From: Pseudomonadota bacterium
Lineage (GTDB): Bacteria; Pseudomonadota; Gammaproteobacteria; Burkholderiales; Rhodocyclaceae
Assembly (NCBI GenBank): GCA_018241685.1
Contig: JAFEDJ010000069.1
Location: 62,001-126,000 of the forward strand
DNA length: 64,000 nucleotides
Direction: 5' to 3'
The position numbers and the translations under genes are program-made. The notes beneath the pieces were generated by a model, which saw only the letters and a list, made by a program, of their open reading frames with translations, did no database searches and was not told where the DNA came from. This document shows, in pieces, positions 9,155 through 19,033 of this stretch. Every line of letters begins with the position of its first letter. Position 1 is the first letter of the stretch.

Positions 9155-9630
9155 GGATTGCCGGTGCTCAGGCTCTGGGTTTCGTTGAGGGGCAGGTACA
9201 GGAAGTCGATGCGCTGGCGGCTCACCGCCGTGACCCGGTAGCGACCGTCGAGCACGTCACCGGTGCGCACCGCGCGGACCTCGTCCCGCTCCAGCAGGAA
9301 GGCCGCCAGCGGGCCACCGTCCTCCAGCGCGCCGCCGTAGCGGTAAGGCAGCGGCGGTGCAGTGGGCTTGGTTTCGACCGGCGGCGGGGGCGGTGGCGGC
9401 GGCAGGAAACTGCGCGCCGGGAAGAGTTCGCCCGGTGCGCCGTCGGCCGGCGGACGCGCAGCGAGGCGCAGCTCGCCGAGCGGCGTGGACGGCATGGCGG
9501 TCGGACGTGCACGGCCGGCCTTGCGCGCAGGTCGTGCGTCGCCCTCGCCCGCGTCGTCCAGCCCGGTGGCCCACCAGGCGGCGGCGAGGACGGCGCCCAG
9601 CGCGAGGATCAGCCCATGAGCGCGCTTCAC
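9151..9630 (-). CDS. PilP/GspC-like bitopic assembly protein
   Basis: A 159-residue protein beginning with KRAHGLILALGAVLAAAWWATG, one N-terminal membrane helix, then a Pro-rich linker (eight prolines in a row near residue 85) and a small C-terminal beta domain (AFLLERDEVRAVRTGDVLDGRYRVTAVSRQRIDFLY). This layout matches inner-membrane proteins that contact the secretin (GspC/PilP type). The GTG at 9630 overlaps the stop of the upstream gene as GTGA; a longer frame to 9759 lies entirely inside that gene. Family assignment is by architecture and operon position. Confidence 0.72.
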   Translation of the reverse strand: MKRAHGLILALGAVLAAAWWATGLDDAGEGDARPARKAGRARPTAMPSTPLGELRLAARPPADGAPGELFPARSFLPPPPPPPPVETKPTAPPLPYRYGGALEDGGPLAAFLLERDEVRAVRTGDVLDGRYRVTAVSRQRIDFLYLPLNETQSLSTGNP

Positions 9631-10193
9631 GAGCGCCCCCGCAGGAAGATCACCAGCCGGACCCGCGCGTCCAGTTCCTCGGCGCCGATGTCGGCGCGCT
9701 TCAGCAGCAGCCCGTCGATGGCGACCTCCGGCAGTTCGGCCAGCAGGTCGCCGAGCCACAGGCGCAGCGCGGCGTAGCGGCCGTGCAGCGGCAGCTCCAG
9801 CGCCACCTGCTCCAGCGGCGTGCCGGCGAGTGGCGTGGAGCGGTAGTCAGCCTTGTCGGCGGTCAGGCCGCGGGCCAGCGCGTAGCCGTGGATGCGCACC
9901 AGCAGGTCGGCCAGGCCGTCGCCGGCCGGGAAGGCCGCGTAGTAGGCGTCGAGACGCTCCCGCTCCGTCGGCGGTGGCGGCACCGTGCGGCGTTGCTGGC
10001 GCAGCAGGCTGCGGGTCTGGCGCTCCAGCGTGTCGGTCTCGTCGGCGAGGGGCCGGTTGCCGCTGATGTCGAAGGCCAGCGCGAAGACCATCAGCGCCAC
10101 GCCAAGCACACCGGCCCAGCCGGCACTGCGCAGTATCCGCTGCGCGTCCGCCCCTAAAGCGGCCAGGCCGCCTGCCAGGCGCAGCGCCGTCAC
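9627..10193 (-). CDS. PilO/GspM-like inner-membrane assembly protein
   Basis: A 188-residue bitopic protein: a short cytoplasmic leader, a membrane helix at about 25-43 (AGWAGVLGVALMVFALAF), a coiled stretch (ETDTLERQTRSLLRQQRR) and a ferredoxin-like periplasmic domain (YYAAFPAGDGLADLLVRIHGYALARGL, then LPLHGRYAALRLWLGDLL). This is the layout of PilO/GspM, which scaffolds the secretion platform. It starts with GTG at 10193 in a GTGA overlap with the upstream gene and ends in a GTGA overlap with the downstream one. Confidence 0.78.
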   Translation of the reverse strand: MTALRLAGGLAALGADAQRILRSAGWAGVLGVALMVFALAFDISGNRPLADETDTLERQTRSLLRQQRRTVPPPPTERERLDAYYAAFPAGDGLADLLVRIHGYALARGLTADKADYRSTPLAGTPLEQVALELPLHGRYAALRLWLGDLLAELPEVAIDGLLLKRADIGAEELDARVRLVIFLRGRS

Positions 10194-10735
10194 GGCTGCG
10201 CTTCCCAGCGGGCCTGCAGGTCGAAGCCGACCACCTGGATCGGGCCGTTCTGGCGAAAGGCATAGCCGGCCAGGCGCACGTCGCGCAGCGCCGGAACGGC
10301 TTCGAGGCGCTTCACGAAGGCGAACACCTCAGGCAGGTTGCGCGCCTCGCCGCTGAGCTTGAGGCGCCCCTTGGCGCCGTCCTGGTCCAGCTCCAGCAAG
10401 GCCAGGCCCGGATCGTCGGCAGCGCTCTCGAGGGCCGCCAGCAAGGCGTTCCAGTCGCGACCGAGGCCGGCCACCACGCCGAGGGCCGCGCGGCGTTCGG
10501 GGTCCGTGAGTGGCGCCACCGGTGGTCGGACCGGATGGGCCACGGCGCTCTGCCGGCGCGCCCGTTCATCGGCATGGCGCGCCTCGGCGAGATGGGTCTC
10601 AGCCATGTCGAACTCATGCAGCACGCCGAGCGCGGCGAGCCCCCCGCAGGCCAGCATCAGCCAGCCGAGCACACCGGGCGGACGACGGCGGCCGCTGAAG
10701 TCCAGGTCCACGGCAGCCGGCACGGCGCGGCTCAC
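10190..10735 (-). CDS. PilN/GspL-C-like inner-membrane assembly protein
   Basis: A 181-residue bitopic protein: short N-terminus (AVDLDFSGRRRPP), membrane helix (VLGWLMLACGGLAALGVL), coiled region (AETHLAEARHADERARR), then a periplasmic ferredoxin-like domain (WNALLAALESAADDPGLALLELDQD, EVFAFVKRLEAVPALRDVRLAGY). This is the PilN/GspL periplasmic-half layout, partner of the PilO-like neighbour. I place the start at GTG 10735, giving the same GTGA overlap used by its neighbours; an ATG at 10753 would add six residues and overlap the upstream gene by 22 bases. Confidence 0.76.
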   Translation of the reverse strand: MSRAVPAAVDLDFSGRRRPPGVLGWLMLACGGLAALGVLHEFDMAETHLAEARHADERARRQSAVAHPVRPPVAPLTDPERRAALGVVAGLGRDWNALLAALESAADDPGLALLELDQDGAKGRLKLSGEARNLPEVFAFVKRLEAVPALRDVRLAGYAFRQNGPIQVVGFDLQARWEAQP

Positions 10736-11439
10736 GAATGGGCTTCCGCGCAATCGGCGTGGGTCCAGCCGGCCGGCAGCGACGCATCCGTCGGCAGCAC
10801 ACCGGCCACGTGGAAGGTGCCGGCGGCCGGTGCCTCCGGCAGCGTGGCGAGCAGCGCGATCAGGCCGTCCACGGCGGCACGGCTATCCGTCTCGCCCACC
10901 GGCAGGCTACGCAAGGCCCGCCATGCGCCGGCGACCCACAGCCCGATGGTGACGCGCCCGCGTTCCTGCCGCGCAAACGCCCCGTCGCCACGGAACCGGC
11001 GACGGCTCTGGTTGAAATCGGCCAGGAAAGCTGGCTCGACCGCACATAGGTTCACTCGGCGCTCCCGCGCCCAGTCCCGCAGCGCGTCGCGCAGGGCGAG
11101 CGGCAGCGCCGCGGCGACGCACTGCGGCCCAGCGGCGTTGCGGTCGGTGAGCACGGCCCAGGGGCCCGCACCGAAGACTTCGACGAAGCGATGTTCGACA
11201 AAAACCCGTCGCTCGTCCGCCGACAGGCCAGACGGCCAGGCCACCCGCAAATAGCGTACGTGGCGGTCGGCAATCCTGACGCGCAGGCGGGAAAAACGCG
11301 GCAAGAGCGGCAAGGCGGCCAGCGCCGCGTCCCAGTCGGCGTCGACAAGGGGCCACTCGATCACGCCGGCCCGCCGCTCCAGGCGCAGCGCGTCCGGCCC
11401 GATATGTAGCGTTGCGCGCTCAGGCCACGAAAGTGACAC
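10732..11439 (-). CDS. PilM/GspL-like cytoplasmic platform protein
   Basis: A 235-residue protein with no membrane helix. It has the actin-like feel of PilM/GspL cytoplasmic domains (LHIGPDALRLERR at the start, AVEPAFLADFNQSRR in the middle) but is short for PilM. It would bind the PilN-like neighbour and the ATPase. The GTG start at 11439 is preceded by AGGAG at 7 bases and overlaps the gspE stop by 20 bases. The assignment is by position between gspE and the PilN-like gene, with weak sequence support. Confidence 0.65.
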   Translation of the reverse strand: MSLSWPERATLHIGPDALRLERRAGVIEWPLVDADWDAALAALPLLPRFSRLRVRIADRHVRYLRVAWPSGLSADERRVFVEHRFVEVFGAGPWAVLTDRNAAGPQCVAAALPLALRDALRDWARERRVNLCAVEPAFLADFNQSRRRFRGDGAFARQERGRVTIGLWVAGAWRALRSLPVGETDSRAAVDGLIALLATLPEAPAAGTFHVAGVLPTDASLPAGWTHADCAEAHS

Positions 11440-12937
11440 GGTTCAGCTCCTGCAAGGTAGTAAGGCCGTCGCAGACCAGGGCCAGGCCCGCATCGCGCAG
11501 GCTGGCAAAGCCGCGCCGACGGGCGGCCGTCTTCAGCTCGCGCAACGGAGCACGGGCAATGATCAGGTCCCGCAGCTCGTCGTCGAGGATCAGCACTTCG
11601 GCAATGCCCCGCCGGCCCCGGTAGCCGGTGCCGCGGCACGCGCCGCAGCCGCTGCCGGCACGGAAGCGGTAGCCACTCACGTTCGCCAGACCGGAATCGG
11701 CGAGCAGCGCGGCGTCCGGCAAGCAGTCGGCGCTGCAGGCGGGGCAGTTCACGCGGATCAGACGCTGGGCCACCACACCGTTCAAGGCCGCCACCAGGTT
11801 GTAGGGATCGATGCCCATGTGCATGAAGCGGCCGATCACGTCGAAGACGCTGTTGGCGTGCACGGTGGTGAATACCAGGTGGCCGGTCAGCGCGGCCTGC
11901 ACGGCGATCTCGGCGGTCTCCGGGTCGCGGATCTCGCCGACCATGATCTTGTCCGGGTCGTGGCGCAGGATGGAGCGCAGGCCGCGGGCAAAGCCCAGGC
12001 CCTTCTTTTCGTTTACCGGGATCTGCAACACGCCGGGCAGCTGGTACTCCACCGGGTCTTCGATGGTGACGACCTTCTCCTGCCCCGAATGGGTTTCGGA
12101 CAGCACGGCGTAGAGGCTGGTGGTCTTGCCCGAGCCGGTCGGCCCGGTGACCAGCAGCATGCCGTAGGGCTCCATGGCGAGGCGGCGCAGCGTGGCGCGG
12201 GTGGCAGCGTCGAAACCGAGGGTTTCGAGGGTCAGCGCCGCCATCTCGCGGGTCAGGTGTTCCTTGTCGAGCAGGCGCAGCACGGCATCCTCGCCGTGGA
12301 TGCTGGGCATGATGGAAACCCGGAAGTCGATCGGGCGACCAGCGGCGTGGACCTTGAAGCGCCCGTCCTGGGGCACGCGCCGCTCGGCGATATCCAGCTC
12401 GGCCAGTACCTTCAGGCGCGATAGCACCTGCTCGGCCAGCTCGCTGCCCTGGGCGCCGCCGGCGCGGGTCAGCACGCCGTCCACCCGGTACTTGACGACC
12501 AGCCCGCCGGGCACGCTCTCCAGGTGGATGTCGCTGGCGCCCTGCCGGATCGCGTCGTAGAGGGTGGAGTTGACCAGCTTGACCACCGGGCTGGCGTCGC
12601 TGGCGATGCGCCGCAGGGACAAGTCCTCGCCGTCGTCCACGCGGGCGGCGGCGGCATCCCCGAGCACGCCGGCGACGACGCGGCCGGATTCCGCGTGGCG
12701 GGCCAGGCAGGCGGCCAGATCATCGCGGCGGGCCAGGCGCAGCGCGAAGGGCTCGGCGAGGCGGCCGCCGAGGCCGTCGAGCAGGTCGGCGTCCTGCGGG
12801 TCGGCGAGCGCGATCAGCAGCCGCCCGTCGTCCCCGCGGCCGGCGAAGGCGTCGCGGCGCAGCGCGTCGTCGAAGGGCAGCGCGGCAAAGTCAGGCTGCA
12901 GCGAGAACAGTTCGGCATGGCCGATGGCGGCGATCAC
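11420..12937 (-). CDS. gspE: GspE-type secretion ATPase
   Basis: A 505-residue GspE/PilB ATPase that powers pseudopilus assembly at the inner membrane. Walker A GPTGSGKT is at 265-272, the Asp box TIEDPVE at 291-297, Walker B IMVGEIRD at 331-338 and a His box near 355-361. A four-cysteine zinc site follows (C398/C401 and C431/C434). The N-terminal part includes a GspE-N-like region and ASDIHLE at 134-140. The start is the GTG at 12937, overlapping the gspF stop as GTGA; the frame stays open to 13525, but the extra residues are low-complexity Arg/Ala/Gly inside gspF and are not protein. Confidence 0.93.
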   Translation of the reverse strand: MIAAIGHAELFSLQPDFAALPFDDALRRDAFAGRGDDGRLLIALADPQDADLLDGLGGRLAEPFALRLARRDDLAACLARHAESGRVVAGVLGDAAAARVDDGEDLSLRRIASDASPVVKLVNSTLYDAIRQGASDIHLESVPGGLVVKYRVDGVLTRAGGAQGSELAEQVLSRLKVLAELDIAERRVPQDGRFKVHAAGRPIDFRVSIMPSIHGEDAVLRLLDKEHLTREMAALTLETLGFDAATRATLRRLAMEPYGMLLVTGPTGSGKTTSLYAVLSETHSGQEKVVTIEDPVEYQLPGVLQIPVNEKKGLGFARGLRSILRHDPDKIMVGEIRDPETAEIAVQAALTGHLVFTTVHANSVFDVIGRFMHMGIDPYNLVAALNGVVAQRLIRVNCPACSADCLPDAALLADSGLANVSGYRFRAGSGCGACRGTGYRGRRGIAEVLILDDELRDLIIARAPLRELKTAARRRGFASLRDAGLALVCDGLTTLQELNRVTFVA

Positions 12938-14109
12938 TGGATGCTCTCCGCCACCTGGAAGATCGGCAGGTAGAGCATCACCAGCACCACGCCGACGCCG
13001 ACCGCGATGACCAGCATCAACAGCGGCCCGGCCAGGCGGGCCACCAGTTCGAGCCAGCGGGCGTTGTCCTGGTCGTGGAAGTCGGCGGCGCGCTCCAGCA
13101 TGTCGCCCAGGTTGCCGGCCTTCTCCCCCACCGCCAGCATGCGCAAGGCCACCGGCGTGGCGAGGCCGTGGGCCTGCAGCGTGGCGGTGAAGCCCTGCCC
13201 TTCGCGCACCGCCGCGCGGCTGGCCAGCAGACCGGGGCGCAGCACCGGCGATAGCAGCCCTTCGACCATGCCCATCGCCGCCACCGCGGGGATACCGCCG
13301 CGCAACAGCATGCCCAGCGTGCGGTACAGGCGCGCCAGCTCGAAGACACGCAGCCGCTCGCCAAGCCGCGGCAGACGCCAGGCCAGGCGTAGGAGCGTGG
13401 CGCGGCTGTCGGCGCGGAGGGCCAGCATGGCCAGTCCGCCGAGCGCGGCCACGACACCGCCGCCGATCAGCCCACCGTGGGCTTCCATCAGTTGCCCCCA
13501 GTCGAGCAGCAGGCGCGACATCCACGGCAGCTCGCCGCCGACGCTCTCGAAAACCTGCGCGAAGCGCGGCACCACGAAGAGCAACAGGAACAGCATGACC
13601 GCGCCGCCCACCACCAGCAGCAGGGCCGGGTACACCGCTGCGGCGACCAGCGTGCCGCGGATCGCGTCGAGCTGGCGCTGGTAGGCCACGTAGCGGGACA
13701 GGGCTGGCTCCAGGTCGCTGGTGTGCTCGGCGGCGCGCACGGTAGCCACGTAGAGCGGCGGGAAGGCGGCGGGCTGGGCCTCCAGCGCGGCGGACAGCGT
13801 CCGGCCTTCGCGCAGCCCGTGGCCGAGGGCGTCCACCACCGCGCGCAGGGCCGGGCGGGCTTCCTTCTCGGCGAGGGCGCCGAGCGCGTCGGCCAGCGGA
13901 ATGCCGGCCCGCAGCAAGGCCACCAGCTCCTGATTGAAGAGCATCAGCGGGAAGCGTGCGCCGCGGGCCGGCCGCCCCAGCGGCGCGACCGACAGCACCG
14001 CCAGGCGGCGCTCGGCAGCCAGCGCGCGGGCTGCGGTTTCATCGGCGGCATCGACCTCGATGTCGACCACGGACGAGGCCGCCCCGAGGGCGCGAACACG
14101 GAAGCGCAT
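12934..14109 (-). CDS. gspF: GspF-type inner-membrane platform protein
   Basis: A 391-residue polytopic membrane protein with two GspF domains. Features include LMLFNQELVALLRAGIPLADAL near 55-75, hydrophobic helices around 160-185, 215-235 and 360-385, and the repeated LYRTLGMLLRGGIPAVAAM and MLAVGEKAGNLGDMLERAA. It is the integral-membrane core on which the ATPase and pseudopilins act. It starts at ATG 14109, 3 bases after the gspG stop, and ends in a GTGA overlap with gspE. Confidence 0.93.
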   Translation of the reverse strand: MRFRVRALGAASSVVDIEVDAADETAARALAAERRLAVLSVAPLGRPARGARFPLMLFNQELVALLRAGIPLADALGALAEKEARPALRAVVDALGHGLREGRTLSAALEAQPAAFPPLYVATVRAAEHTSDLEPALSRYVAYQRQLDAIRGTLVAAAVYPALLLVVGGAVMLFLLLFVVPRFAQVFESVGGELPWMSRLLLDWGQLMEAHGGLIGGGVVAALGGLAMLALRADSRATLLRLAWRLPRLGERLRVFELARLYRTLGMLLRGGIPAVAAMGMVEGLLSPVLRPGLLASRAAVREGQGFTATLQAHGLATPVALRMLAVGEKAGNLGDMLERAADFHDQDNARWLELVARLAGPLLMLVIAVGVGVVLVMLYLPIFQVAESIQ

Positions 14110-14112
14110 GGC

Positions 14113-14559
14113 TTACCAGTTGACGACGTCGGCGGCCTCGCCGCTGCCGCCGGGTTGGCCGTCGCGGCCGAAGGAATACAGGTCGAACTCGCCGTGCTCA
14201 CCCGGCTGCTGATACTGGTAGGGCTTACCCCAGGGGTCGTCGGGCACCGCCTTCTTGAGATAGGGGCCAGCCCAGCGGGCCGCATCGGCCGGCTTCTCGG
14301 TGAGGGCACGCAGGCCTTCCTCGGTGCTCGGGTAGCGGCCCACATCCAGGCGGTACTGGTCCAGCGCCTTCTCCAGCCCATCGATCTGCGCGCGTGCTGC
14401 CTTCACCTCCGACTTGCCGATGTGGGCGAAGAACTTGGGCCCGACGTAGCCGGCCAGCAGGCCGATGATGGTCATCACCACCAGCAGTTCGAGCAGCGTG
14501 AAGCCCCGCGGGCGATGGGAACGGTGGGGACGATCAGGACGGAAAGCGGGCGTATGCAT
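14113..14559 (-). CDS. gspG: GspG, major pseudopilin
   Basis: A 148-residue major pseudopilin. A His/Arg/Pro-rich leader ends RPRG, then FTLLELLVVMTIIGLLAGYVGP: prepilin cleavage after glycine, glutamate at mature position 5. The globular domain has the GspG signatures KAARAQIDGLEKALDQYRLDVGRYPS, TEEGLRAL, PDDPWGKPYQY and the C-terminal DLYSFGRDGQPGG, which forms the calcium site in GspG. It heads the minus-strand operon; the region upstream (to the divergent nuclease gene) must hold its promoter. Confidence 0.95.
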   Translation of the reverse strand: MHTPAFRPDRPHRSHRPRGFTLLELLVVMTIIGLLAGYVGPKFFAHIGKSEVKAARAQIDGLEKALDQYRLDVGRYPSTEEGLRALTEKPADAARWAGPYLKKAVPDDPWGKPYQYQQPGEHGEFDLYSFGRDGQPGGSGEAADVVNW

Positions 14560-14780
14560 AGCCGACGAAGGCTAGCGGCGCCCCATGACAGGAATTTGAA
14601 AGGCGTACGACAGCTTCCATTTCGCCTACGCACTGTCTTATGGCATACACCATTTTCATTACACGATCATTCGCCCGGCCTGGTCCGGTCAGCCCAGTTT
14701 TGGCCGTTTTGACAAGGCGCCCCCTGTAGCCTGCGGTGCCTAAAGTGGCGGGCTCTTTCAAGAAAGAACACGGAGCCCCC
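14560..14780. promoter_or_regulatory. Divergent intergenic region between gspG and the ExeM-like nuclease
   Basis: This 221-base region separates two divergent transcription units and must contain both promoters. It is clearly less GC-rich than its flanks. A TTGACA hexamer on the plus strand (14709-14714) has no acceptable -10 element 16-18 bases on. I could not assign promoters by eye. The nuclease start at 14781 has GGAG about 5 bases upstream. Confidence 0.5.
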
Positions 14781-17831
<3,051 letters not shown>

Positions 17832-17843
17832 GGAAAACCGTCA

Positions 17844-18545
17844 ATGAAACTGCACTCCCTGATTTCCCGCTGCGCTACCGCCCTGCTGGCCGCCGGCGTG
17901 CTGGCAGCCCCCGCCCATGCCGCGGTGATCAATGGCAACTTCGGCGCCGGCCTGACCGGCTGGGCCGCCCTCGGCGACGTGGCGGCGGTCAACGGCGCCA
18001 CCCTTACCACCGCATCGCTGGACGTGGATGACGTGCCGGCCGGCGCTGGGGCCTTCAACGTCTCCGGCACCGCCGCCGCACCGGTCGGCGTGCCCGGTGG
18101 CGTGGAGAGCTTCGTCGGCCTGCCCTTGGGCGGCCTCGATCCGGACGCAGCCAACGGTATCTGGGCCTTCGAAGGTTCGGCGCTGAAGCAGACCCTGGCG
18201 GTCAAGGCCGGCGACACGCTGAGCTTCGACTGGCTGTTCTCCAGCCACGAAGACCCGCTCACCGGCATGAACGACTACGCCTTCGTGCTGATCGGCCAAA
18301 CCCTGATCACGCTGGCCGACGTGCTCGGCGGCGCCACCGGCAGCCACTTCAGCACCACCTTCGCCGCCGACGGCAACGTGGACCTGGCCTTCGGCATCGT
18401 CGATGTGAACGACTACGTCGGCACCTCGTCCCTGAGCCTCGCCAACATCCGCCTGGATGGTAGCAACCCGGTGCCCGAGCCCGGCAGCCTGGCGCTGGGC
18501 CTCGGTGGCCTGGCGCTGCTGGCCCGCCGCAAGCTGCAGAAGTAA
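17844..18545 (+). CDS. PEP-CTERM sorting domain-containing exported protein
   Basis: A 233-residue exported protein. The signal peptide ends APAHA. The body (NGNFGAGLTGWAALGDV, SFDWLFSSHEDPLTGMNDYAFV, SLSLANIRLDGS) resembles beta-sandwich choice-of-anchor domains. The C-terminus is a textbook PEP-CTERM tag: VPEPGS, a short hydrophobic helix LALGLGGLALLA, then RRKLQK. Such proteins are processed by an exosortase (XrtA/EpsH type, not in the window) and released to the surface or matrix. It starts 12 bases after the nuclease stop with AAGGA just upstream, so the two are probably cotranscribed. Confidence 0.92.
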   Translation: MKLHSLISRCATALLAAGVLAAPAHAAVINGNFGAGLTGWAALGDVAAVNGATLTTASLDVDDVPAGAGAFNVSGTAAAPVGVPGGVESFVGLPLGGLDPDAANGIWAFEGSALKQTLAVKAGDTLSFDWLFSSHEDPLTGMNDYAFVLIGQTLITLADVLGGATGSHFSTTFAADGNVDLAFGIVDVNDYVGTSSLSLANIRLDGSNPVPEPGSLALGLGGLALLARRKLQK

Positions 18546-18559
18546 GACGCCTCACGGCA

Positions 18560-18592
18560 CGGCCATGCCGACATTTCCCGTCGGCATGGCCG
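18560..18592. terminator. 13-bp perfect hairpin between convergent genes
   Basis: An inverted repeat of 13 bases (18560-18572 and 18580-18592) around a 7-base loop lies between the PEP-CTERM gene and the convergent small gene that ends at 18615. There is no T run on either side, so it is not a canonical intrinsic terminator, but its position fits a bidirectional transcription-ending or mRNA-stabilising hairpin. Confidence 0.6.
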
Positions 18593-18614
18593 AACCACCT
18601 CAAGGCAGCGCCCT

Positions 18615-18998
18615 TCAGCGCCGCTGGCGCTTCGGCCCTTCACTGGCGGTGATCGACACCACCGGCGTCTTCTGCCCGCGCACCACCACCGCACCTGTGT
18701 TGTCGAGGATGCCCGACGGCCCAGTGACGAAGCCAATGCTCTCGGCGTGGAGCAGGTGCCGCGAGGGCGCCATCAGGCGGACCTTGTACCACTTGCGGAA
18801 GTTGTCCTGGACCAGCAGCGTGCTGTCATCCTCGGCCACCCAGTCGCGGATGCCGCGGCCGTTGACCGCCGGGATGGAGAGCTCCGGCGGGTTGGTCGGC
18901 TCGCTCTTACCGGCCTCGTCTTCCGCTGCGGCAAGGCCCAGCCAGCCGATGACCACGCCAATGACGGCCAGCCACACCAGCAGGATCACATAGCGCAT
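18615..18998 (-). CDS. Small exported/membrane-anchored protein, DUF6491-like
   Basis: A 127-residue protein with one N-terminal hydrophobic segment (YVILLVWLAVIGVVIGWLGLAAA) and a small beta-rich domain. The pattern RGIRDWVAEDDSTLLVQDNFRKWYKVRL, then ILDNTGAVVVRGQKTPVVSI, resembles small secreted DUF6491-type proteins, though the family cysteines seem absent; treat the family name as tentative. Its ATG has a strong AAGGAGG site 6 bases upstream. It follows the molybdenum hydroxylase gene by 35 bases and is probably the last gene of that operon. Confidence 0.6.
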   Translation of the reverse strand: MRYVILLVWLAVIGVVIGWLGLAAAEDEAGKSEPTNPPELSIPAVNGRGIRDWVAEDDSTLLVQDNFRKWYKVRLMAPSRHLLHAESIGFVTGPSGILDNTGAVVVRGQKTPVVSITASEGPKRQRR

Positions 18999-19033
18999 CG
19001 GAAGCCTCCTTCAGGACATGTTGCGCAAAGCGT

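Noticed and set aside
12938..13525. N-terminal extension of GspE by 196 codons
   Set aside because: It lies antiphase within gspF and is Arg/Gly/Ala low-complexity; the GTG at 12937 with GTGA overlap gives a normal-length GspE.
14612..14628. GG-N10-GC match on the minus strand upstream of gspG
   Set aside because: Only the GG and GC dinucleotides fit; both half-sites otherwise diverge from consensus, unlike those near 34142 and 37326.
14709..14714. TTGACA as a -35 box for the nuclease gene
   Set aside because: No acceptable -10 hexamer lies 16-18 bases downstream.
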